This document shows positions 1 through 5,067 of a DNA stretch of 7,172 bases, piece after piece. A program made the position numbers and the translations under genes. The notes beneath the pieces were generated by a model that was not told the DNA's origin, ran no database searches, and was given only the letters and a program-made list of their open reading frames with translations. The stretch covers positions 1 to 7,172 of the forward strand of contig JABJQE010000038.1 in NCBI GenBank assembly GCA_018663565.1, written 5' to 3'. Each line of letters starts with the position of its first letter. Within the stretch, counting starts at the first letter, position 1. Origin of the DNA: Phycisphaerae bacterium (lineage in GTDB: Bacteria > Planctomycetota > Phycisphaerae > Phycisphaerales > SM1A02).

Positions 1-922
1 CGCCTGAGCCACCTCTCTCAATGCCGCCGACATTGACTCGCTGCTCAACATAGAACCATGGACGCTGGCCTCGCGGGCTTGGAAGCAATGCGCGGTGCCG
101 GACTTGCACTTCCATCACCGGAGTTTCGGGATGGTCGGTCTCAATGAGCCAGAACTTCGGAATCGTCTCGCCAGCCGCATTCAACCCAGTCTTGCCATCA
201 AAATCACTGACGTCCCAACTAATAGTGTGCTGCAAACTTGGCTTGGTGTCTTGGGGGACCCCGTTGACCGAAAGCACACGAAAGGCCGGCCCCTCAGGAG
301 CATCAACCGTGATTCGGCCCGCCTTCGTGTAGTTCCCCGCCGCGCCGCCGCTGCGGTAGGTGGTGATATCTCGAGGCCGAGCCCGGACGCCTCGAATGAT
401 TTCGCCCTTCGTGGGAAGCGTTATTGGCGGGCGGCCGATCAACTCGAGTTTGACATTCGAGTCCTTCGAGGTGGGCGTCATGCCAGCGGTCAGAGTCGCT
501 GGCACAGCGATCGACTCGCCAGGAGCTAGGGTGAGAGGCCGCACGTCGAGCGTCGTGCAGGAGCACCCACGCCATGTGCCCTGCAGTCTGATCGGAACCT
601 TGTCCCGATTCGTCAGCCGCACGGTCTTGGTGCGAACCTCTTGGGGCCGCAAGAATCCAAACTCATAGGCAGGCGGATCGATTTCAACTGATGCGACCCG
701 ATCAGCATCTGCCGGATCAGGCGTAAACCCAGCCGGCGCGAGGGGCGGAGCTGGCGGTGGGCTCAACGACGCCGGCAATGGCCGAGCCGCCGGGTCTGCG
801 TCGAAAAGGCCACCCCCCAAGGCCACTAACGCAATGACCAATACCACTCCGCCACACAGTTGCAGCAAGACGCGGGGCGAAAGGCCTCCAGCACCTTCTT
901 CTTTTTCAGTTCGTTTGGGCAT
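1..922 (-). CDS. Membrane-anchored DUF1573-type protein, 5' part only (3' end outside window)
   Basis: Reading the minus strand from an ATG at 922 gives 307 uninterrupted codons up to the window edge. Residues 1-17 are charged (MPKRTEKEEG start), about 18-40 form one hydrophobic segment, and 43-72 are a Pro/Ala-rich linker. This suggests a single N-terminal anchor with the rest outside the cytoplasmic membrane. Residues about 80-175 match the DUF1573 pattern: an F-G-F-L motif, a beta-strand VRLTN, a G-C-S-C-T-T motif (Cys120 and Cys122), then L-A-P-G-E. The family is Ig/ASPM-like, common in planctomycetes and Bacteroidetes, and of unknown function. Residues 176-307 look beta-rich but are unassigned. 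The start is uncertain: in-frame alternatives are ATG at 946 and GTG at 961. The GTG has a purine-rich GAGAGAGGGA just upstream, while neither ATG has a clear ribosome binding site. The gene is divergent from the tRNA. Confidence 0.8.
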   Translation of the reverse strand, partial: MPKRTEKEEGAGGLSPRVLLQLCGGVVLVIALVALGGGLFDADPAARPLPASLSPPPAPPLAPAGFTPDPADADRVASVEIDPPAYEFGFLRPQEVRTKTVRLTNRDKVPIRLQGTWRGCSCTTLDVRPLTLAPGESIAVPATLTAGMTPTSKDSNVKLELIGRPPITLPTKGEIIRGVRARPRDITTYRSGGAAGNYTKAGRITVDAPEGPAFRVLSVNGVPQDTKPSLQHTISWDVSDFDGKTGLNAAGETIPKFWLIETDHPETPVMEVQVRHRALLPSPRGQRPWFYVEQRVNVGGIERGGSG

Positions 923-929
923 ATGCCCA
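916..929. promoter_or_regulatory. Perfect 14-bp palindrome over the DUF1573 gene start
   Basis: TGGGCATATGCCCA is fully self-complementary. It contains the ATG at 922 of the minus-strand gene and lies about 33 bp upstream of the tRNA -10-like box. It could be a dimeric regulator site acting on either divergent gene. A 14-bp palindrome is expected by chance about once in 16 kb, so the assignment as an operator is speculative. Confidence 0.25.
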
Positions 930-961
930 CGCAGTGTAGGGACCATCGCCGGCAAGCCCAC

Positions 962-967
962 TACAAT
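962..967 (+). promoter_or_regulatory. Candidate -10 box for the tRNA-Leu gene
   Basis: TACAAT matches the bacterial -10 consensus at five of six positions. It ends 16 bp before the mature tRNA 5' end, which fits a short 5' leader removed by RNase P. No convincing -35 hexamer is present at 16-18 bp upstream, so the call rests on the -10 and its position alone. Confidence 0.4.
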
Positions 968-983
968 CCCTCTCTCGCAGTGA

Positions 984-1068
984 GCCGAAGTGGCGGAATT
1001 GGCAGACGCGACGGATTCAAAATCCGTTTCCCGTTTAGGGAGTGAGGGTTCGAGTCCCTCCTTCGGTA
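984..1068 (+). tRNA. tRNA-Leu, anticodon CAA (reads UUG)
   Basis: The sequence folds as a complete class II tRNA of 85 nt. The acceptor stem is 984-990 with 1061-1067 (seven pairs including a terminal G-U, as I recall also occurs in the E. coli tRNA-Leu UAA) and the discriminator is A1068. The D stem is 993-995 with 1007-1009. The anticodon stem is 1011-1015 with 1023-1027, loop TTCAAAA, anticodon CAA at 1018-1020. A long variable arm (1028-1043) has a CCC/GGG stem extended by a T-A pair. The T arm is GAGGG/CCCTC around TTCGAGT. The long variable arm, the A discriminator and the anticodon together identify leucine. The 3' CCA is not encoded, so it must be added by a nucleotidyltransferase. 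Confidence 0.97.
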
Positions 1069-1374
1069 TTGGCAGCGGGCACAGCCTGCAGCCAAGAGAG
1101 CAGTGAGCCCACGGTCGCCTGCTCTTCTCTACCTCATCCTGCTCGCAGCCCACAATCAATACCCCCAGCACCTCCAACCAAAGGCCAGAGCCAAAGGCTC
1201 GCACTGCGGCCAGATGCCTCGATCACTCCGCAATCCACCCCCATTCAATAAAAATCCCACGCCCACAACACGCCTCATAGCCCAAGCCCGCTCCTTAGCC
1301 CTCACGTCTCAAAGTCCAGCCCACCCAGACTTTTACAACCAGAAAAAACCCGCAAAGAAATCCAAAACCCCCCA
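1069..1374. other. Gene-poor spacer with a G-poor, A/C-rich tract
   Basis: No convincing gene was seen on either strand. Short open frames here have neither ribosome binding sites nor protein-like composition. From about 1220 to 1374 the plus strand is strongly depleted in G and dominated by A and C, with A-runs at about 1248-1253 and 1343-1348 and a C-run just before the promoter candidate. No clear terminator hairpin with a T-run follows the tRNA gene. Confidence 0.6.
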
Positions 1375-1402
1375 TTGGACTTCCCCACTCGCCGTGTAGG
1401 AT
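1375..1402 (+). promoter_or_regulatory. Candidate sigma70-type promoter for the large exported protein
   Basis: TTGGAC (1375-1380) and TAGGAT (1397-1402) are separated by 16 bp. The -10 matches the consensus at four positions and the -35 at three. An A-rich tract immediately upstream could act as an UP-like region. Transcription would start near 1409, giving a leader of about 130 nt before the ATG at 1541 or about 15 nt before the GTG at 1424. This is weak sequence-only evidence. Confidence 0.35.
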
Positions 1403-1409
1403 GAATCCC

Positions 1410-1426
1410 GGAGGAGTGGTCTCGTG
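1410..1426 (+). promoter_or_regulatory. Strong Shine-Dalgarno plus in-frame GTG upstream of the annotated start
   Basis: GGAGGAG (1410-1416) is followed after 7 nt by GTG at 1424. No stop codon separates this GTG from the ATG at 1541, so the pair could initiate the large protein 39 codons earlier. It is a better ribosome site than the purine-rich AGAAGAAGAGAG before 1541. The alternative is chance, or a role in translation coupling or regulation. Confidence 0.45.
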
Positions 1427-1540
1427 GCCAACGACCGGACTGCCGGTAGGCTTGCGAGCCGAGTTCGTGGCTGTGTGCCGTCTCGCACGCAGTATCGTCC
1501 GAGAAACAAGAGTCCAGAGAGAAGAAGAGAGCGAATCACC

Positions 1541-4500
1541 ATGTTGAGCACCAAGCAATTGATCTGCGCAGCCGGTCTTGTGACGTTGACTGCCGGAACG
1601 GCCTTGGCCCAGGACTCGCTTTGCGATCCCGCCTCGAGTGTCATCACTGAAAATGTCGACTCCACAACGATTACGTTTGGTGGATCTGTGTCATGCTCAT
1701 CAGGGTCGGGCACACCTGCTCATGTCTATGGCCGATCGCACGATCTTTCCACGCTTGGGCTTGCTGGCGATGTCAGCATCGGATGCGTCCACTGGGGCAT
1801 TGAATTCACAGACCTTCCAATCGATGCCATTGTGTCGGTCTACCGTGACACGGATGGCAACGCCGCACCTGGCAGTTCCGCTGGCGACCTCACGCTCGTC
1901 GGCTCCATGACAGTGCCCGACAACAACAGTGTTCCCCACTTTCTCACCGCTTCCTTTAATCCGGCACTCACCGTGGCAGCAGACGATTTGATCTTCGTCA
2001 CCATCGAAACGCCAGATACCACGGGATTCCCAACCATCGGGGCCAATAGTGCTGGCGAATCCTCTCCGAGCTACCTCCGCACGCTCAACGGCGATTGCGG
2101 CATTGCGAACTGGGCCACAACAGGAGGCATTGGCTTCCCTGGCGCCCACTGGGTAGAAGCCATAGAAATCGGCGAAGCCGCAGCGGTAGATCCGTGCGAT
2201 GAGCCCCTCCCAGCCTGCGCCAACGACATTGATGGCAACGGCTCCATAACCGTCGATGACATCTTGGCCGTGATTGGCAGCTTCGGCCAAACCGGCGATG
2301 GCACCTTCCGACCTTCCGGCGATGTGTACCCACTGCCATCAGGCAACTGCTCTTGTGACGTCGATGACCTCCTAGCGGTCATCGGTACATTCGGCACCGA
2401 CTGCGTAACCGCAACCGGCGGCTGCTGTAACGCTGGCGAGTGCTCCATCATTGAAGCAGCCGACTGCAACGCCTCAGGCGGCACATATCTCGGCGACGAT
2501 AGTGACTGCAGCGGCTGCGCCCCTGTCGGGGACGTCATGATGAATGAAGCTCGCCTCAATCAGCCCGGCGCTGATGACGATGAGTACTTCGAACTTGCTG
2601 GTACCGCTGGCACTTCACTTGATGGCATGACCCTTCTCGTCATCGGTGACGGTACAGGTGGCAACGGTGTCATCGAAGAAGCCGTCGACCTGACCGGCTA
2701 CGCAATCGCAGCAAACGGATTCTTCCTCTGCGGCGAGCCCACCCTGACCATTGGGACCCCAGACCTTGCCTATGAACTGAACTTTGAGTCTTCTGACCAA
2801 ACGACGCATATGCTCGTGGCTGGCTTCACCGGCATCAATGGCGATGACCTTGATACAGACGATGACGGCGTGCTCGATATCGAGCCATGGTCGTCAGTTC
2901 TTGACTGCATCGCTTATGTGGGCGTTGACCCTGCACTGGGCGACCACATCTACTGCAACACTACGGTTGGCCCTGATGGCGACTACACGCCAGGCCACGC
3001 CTACCGCTGCCCAGATGCCTCTGGTGACTGGTATGTAGGCACCTTTGAGTTATCCATTCTTGATACGCCCGGCGCAGCGAACAACTGCGACGTCACTGAC
3101 AGTGATGGCGACGGCGTGTTCGACAGCGTAGACAACTGCCCTAACCTGGCCAATCCAGACCAAGCAGATTGCGATGGTGATGGCTACGGCGATGCTTGCG
3201 CGATCGCTGACGGGCTTTCAGCAGACTGCAACGTCAACGGCGTTCCAGACGAATGTGAATCAGACTGCAACGGAAATGGCAACCCGGATGACTGCGACGT
3301 CGCCGACGGCATCAGCGCCGACTGTGATGGCAATGGCATCCCTGACGAATGTGACCCAGACTGCAATGGAAACGGCACGCCAGACGTTTGCGATATCAAT
3401 GATGGAACGAGCGAAGACACCAATGGCAACGGGGTTCCTGATGAGTGCGAAGGCGCCGCCTTCGTGATCAATGAAATTAATGCTGACCCAGACAGCATCC
3501 TTGGCGATGCCAATGGTGATGGCGTCGCCCACTACGGCGATGACGAATTCGTCGAAATCGTGAACATGAGCGGTGCCGATATCGACATGAGCGCCTGGAC
3601 GCTCACAGACGGAGCTGCCCTCCGCCATACCTTCCCGTTCGGCACCATTGTGGGTGACGGATGCGGAGTCGTAGTCTTCGGCGGCGGCACCCCCACCGGC
3701 GACTTCGGCGGCGCCATTGTGATGACCGCAAGCAGCGGAGCCCTCGGCCTCAACAACGGTGGCGACACCGTTTCGATTGCCGATTCCACTGGAGCCCTCA
3801 TGCTCGAAGTCATCTATGGCTCGGCTGGCAACAACCAGAGCATCACGCGGGCACCTGATGTCTACGGCGTGAACTGGTTCAACCACACTGATGTGGCACC
3901 AGACGCCGCCCTATTCTCACCAGGCACCCGCATCGACGGCGTTGGCTTTGGTGGCGACTGTGGCGGCACAAATCAGCCAGATGATGACGGCGATGGAGTT
4001 CCAAATGATTACGACAACTGTGATCTTCCGAATCCAGACCAGGCCGATTGCAATGACAACGGTATTGGCGATGTCTGCGATATCGCAGACGGAACCAGCA
4101 TTGATGACAATGGCAATGGCATCCCAGACGAGTGCGAGCAAACGGTCGCTGGCGCCTGGATCAATGAGTTCCACTACGACAACGCAAGCAGCGACGTCGG
4201 CGAATTCGTTGAGATTGTGGTCCTCGATGGCGTCGATATAGCCACCGTGACCCTCTCCCTCTACAACGGCAGCAACGGCACGGTCTATAACAGTTTCAAT
4301 GGCACTGAATTGACCGCTGGCGAAATAGGCACCGGCTACGCGATCTACACGATCATGCCCTCGTCAATCCAGAACGGTGGCCCAGACGGCATTTGCCTAG
4401 ACATCGGTGGCTCAATCGCTCACTTCATCTCCTATGAGGGGGCGTTGACCGCCACTGACGGGCCCGCAGCAGGATTGACCTCCACAGATGTGGGCGTATC

Positions 4501-4639
4501 AGAAGGTGGTGGAACGACGATCGGTAGTTCCATCGGGCTCGCTGGTGCTGGAGGCGGCCCAGACGCCTTCTTGTGGGGCTTGATGATTGACCTCGCCACC
4601 CCAGGCGTGAGCAACGACGGCCAGACAATCGCCCCCTGA
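1541..4639 (+). CDS. Exported multidomain protein: dockerin-like pair, Cys-rich module, three lamin-tail-like domains, TSP3-like repeats
   Basis: The product is 1032 residues and is probably exported: residues 1-23 are a classic signal peptide (MLSTKQLICAAG start, TALA then Gln24). Residues about 24-220 form a beta-sandwich-like head containing I-G-A-N-S-A-G-E and S-Y-L motifs; I recall such heads in planctomycete exported proteins but cannot name the family. Residues 228-288 are a dockerin-like pair (D-I-D-G-N-G-S loop, then D-V-D-D-L-L-A-V-I-G). Residues 293-326 are a six-Cys module. Three lamin-tail-like (LTD) domains follow at about 331-512, 641-810 and 871-1032. Each opens with a [MI]NE strand and E-[YF]-[FV]-E, and closes with [ST]PG. 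Asp/Asn/Cys repeats of thrombospondin type 3 character, probably calcium-binding, separate them at 520-637 and 814-866. No catalytic motif, PEP-CTERM or other C-terminal sorting tag is visible. The ATG at 1541 was chosen because it directly precedes the signal peptide; an in-frame GTG at 1424 with a stronger Shine-Dalgarno would add 39 Arg-rich residues. A structural or adhesive surface role is inferred. Confidence 0.9.
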   Translation: MLSTKQLICAAGLVTLTAGTALAQDSLCDPASSVITENVDSTTITFGGSVSCSSGSGTPAHVYGRSHDLSTLGLAGDVSIGCVHWGIEFTDLPIDAIVSVYRDTDGNAAPGSSAGDLTLVGSMTVPDNNSVPHFLTASFNPALTVAADDLIFVTIETPDTTGFPTIGANSAGESSPSYLRTLNGDCGIANWATTGGIGFPGAHWVEAIEIGEAAAVDPCDEPLPACANDIDGNGSITVDDILAVIGSFGQTGDGTFRPSGDVYPLPSGNCSCDVDDLLAVIGTFGTDCVTATGGCCNAGECSIIEAADCNASGGTYLGDDSDCSGCAPVGDVMMNEARLNQPGADDDEYFELAGTAGTSLDGMTLLVIGDGTGGNGVIEEAVDLTGYAIAANGFFLCGEPTLTIGTPDLAYELNFESSDQTTHMLVAGFTGINGDDLDTDDDGVLDIEPWSSVLDCIAYVGVDPALGDHIYCNTTVGPDGDYTPGHAYRCPDASGDWYVGTFELSILDTPGAANNCDVTDSDGDGVFDSVDNCPNLANPDQADCDGDGYGDACAIADGLSADCNVNGVPDECESDCNGNGNPDDCDVADGISADCDGNGIPDECDPDCNGNGTPDVCDINDGTSEDTNGNGVPDECEGAAFVINEINADPDSILGDANGDGVAHYGDDEFVEIVNMSGADIDMSAWTLTDGAALRHTFPFGTIVGDGCGVVVFGGGTPTGDFGGAIVMTASSGALGLNNGGDTVSIADSTGALMLEVIYGSAGNNQSITRAPDVYGVNWFNHTDVAPDAALFSPGTRIDGVGFGGDCGGTNQPDDDGDGVPNDYDNCDLPNPDQADCNDNGIGDVCDIADGTSIDDNGNGIPDECEQTVAGAWINEFHYDNASSDVGEFVEIVVLDGVDIATVTLSLYNGSNGTVYNSFNGTELTAGEIGTGYAIYTIMPSSIQNGGPDGICLDIGGSIAHFISYEGALTATDGPAAGLTSTDVGVSEGGGTTIGSSIGLAGAGGGPDAFLWGLMIDLATPGVSNDGQTIAP
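3206..3451 (+). repeat. 32-residue (96-bp) coding tandem repeat of Asp/Asn/Cys type
   Basis: Within the large protein, residues 556-587 and 588-619 are two full copies, and 620-637 a partial third, of a 32-residue unit. The pattern is A-D-G-x-S-A-D-C-x-x-N-G-x-P-D-E-C followed by x-x-D-C-N-G-N-G-x-P-D-x-C-D. DNA copies start at 3206, 3302 and 3398. The Asp/Asn spacing resembles calcium-binding TSP3-like repeats, and the paired Cys residues suggest disulfides. The third copy replaces A-D-C by E-D-T, losing one Cys. A related half-copy occurs again near residues 844-866, between the second and third LTD domains. Confidence 0.85.
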
Positions 4640-4676
4640 GGCCATTCTCGGGCGTTCTGCCCCGTTCACTACCCCA

Positions 4677-4713
4677 ACCGCGGCTCGGGACTTCCCGGGC
4701 CGCGGTCGTTTTT
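4677..4713 (+). terminator. Rho-independent terminator after the first exported protein
   Basis: A 13-bp stem (4677-4689 with 4694-4706), containing one T-G wobble and otherwise nearly all G-C, closes a 4-nt ACTT loop. It is followed by CG and then TTTTT. It lies about 37 bp after the TGA of the large exported-protein gene. It should end that transcript and separate it from the next exported-protein gene. Confidence 0.9.
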
Positions 4714-4788
4714 CCCCCCCTTAGCCCAAATCGGCGATATTCATACAGGTGCGGAAGCGAAAAAATCATTGCAGATAGACCCAGAACC

Positions 4789-5022
4789 ATGAGACAAGTC
4801 CTTGACACAGACCCGGTTGGCGATCACATTGGTAAGGAGCTGCCCCGTGCACGGGCAGAATTCTGGGGGATGGAAGAGAGTCCGCGGCCAGCGTGCCCGG
4901 CACAAGAAGTAGGAGATCTTGCCCAAGAGCGGCAATTTACATACGAGTGTCCGTGTCATGACGTTCATGGCCCGGTGATTGCGTGGGTGCTGAGTCACCT
5001 ATTTACTAGAGAGAGCGCCTGA
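4789..5022 (+). CDS. Doubtful small ORF, 77 residues, unrecognised
   Basis: An open frame from ATG 4789 to TGA 5022 encodes a hydrophilic protein beginning MRQVLDTDPVGDH, with a C-P-C-H motif and a mildly hydrophobic stretch (VIAWVLSHLF) near the C terminus. No Shine-Dalgarno precedes it. Third-position GC is only about half, so codon use gives no positive support. It has no signal peptide or family motif I recognise. It ends 45 bp before the next gene, and a candidate promoter for that gene overlaps its 3' end. It could be a real small protein, a decayed gene remnant, or non-coding spacer. An open frame on the opposite strand (4741-4998) is equally unsupported. Confidence 0.25.
   Translation: MRQVLDTDPVGDHIGKELPRARAEFWGMEESPRPACPAQEVGDLAQERQFTYECPCHDVHGPVIAWVLSHLFTRESA
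4979..5007 (+). promoter_or_regulatory. Candidate sigma70-type promoter for the second exported protein
   Basis: TTGCGT (4979-4984) and TTTACT (5002-5007) have an ideal 17-bp spacer. The -10 matches the consensus at four positions. The predicted start near 5014 would give a leader of about 54 nt to the ATG at 5068. A promoter is expected in this spacer because a strong terminator lies upstream, but the hexamers are weak. Confidence 0.3.
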
Positions 5023-5049
5023 CACATTGTCGGGGGCATAACCCGTCTT

Positions 5050-5057
5050 AGGAGGGG
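5050..5057 (+). promoter_or_regulatory. Ribosome binding site deciding the ATG at 5068
   Basis: AGGAGGGG is a near-perfect Shine-Dalgarno sequence. Ten bases separate its last G from the ATG at 5068, slightly long but acceptable. Because the start is immediately followed by a signal peptide, the start call is firm. Confidence 0.8.
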
Positions 5058-5067
5058 AATCCAAGAC

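Noticed and set aside
95..529. 144-codon plus-strand open frame
   Set aside because: It lies antisense to the DUF1573 gene, which has a hydrophobic anchor, a family motif and a longer open frame. The plus frame gives Arg/Ser-rich sequence without any recognisable motif or ribosome site.
1103..1399. 98-codon plus-strand open frame after the tRNA
   Set aside because: It lies in the low-G tract, lacks a Shine-Dalgarno sequence and encodes low-complexity Pro/Ser/Lys-rich sequence. It overlaps the promoter candidate.
1700..2290. 196-codon minus-strand open frame
   Set aside because: It is antisense to the head domain of the large exported protein, with no ribosome site or family features.
3098..3451. 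Possible CRISPR or non-coding tandem repeat array
   Set aside because: Repeats are in frame, diverge mainly at the DNA level and encode regular Asp/Asn/Cys motifs without unique spacers, so they are coding protein repeats.
3260..3886. 208-codon minus-strand open frame
   Set aside because: It is a mirror of the GAC/AAC-rich coding repeat and LTD region of the large protein. The Val/Ala/Ile-rich product reflects the reverse complement of Asp/Asn/Gly codons, not a real protein.
4741..4998. 85-codon minus-strand open frame in the spacer
   Set aside because: It has no ribosome site or recognisable motif, overlaps the equally weak plus-strand frame, and its composition is not protein-like enough to favour it.
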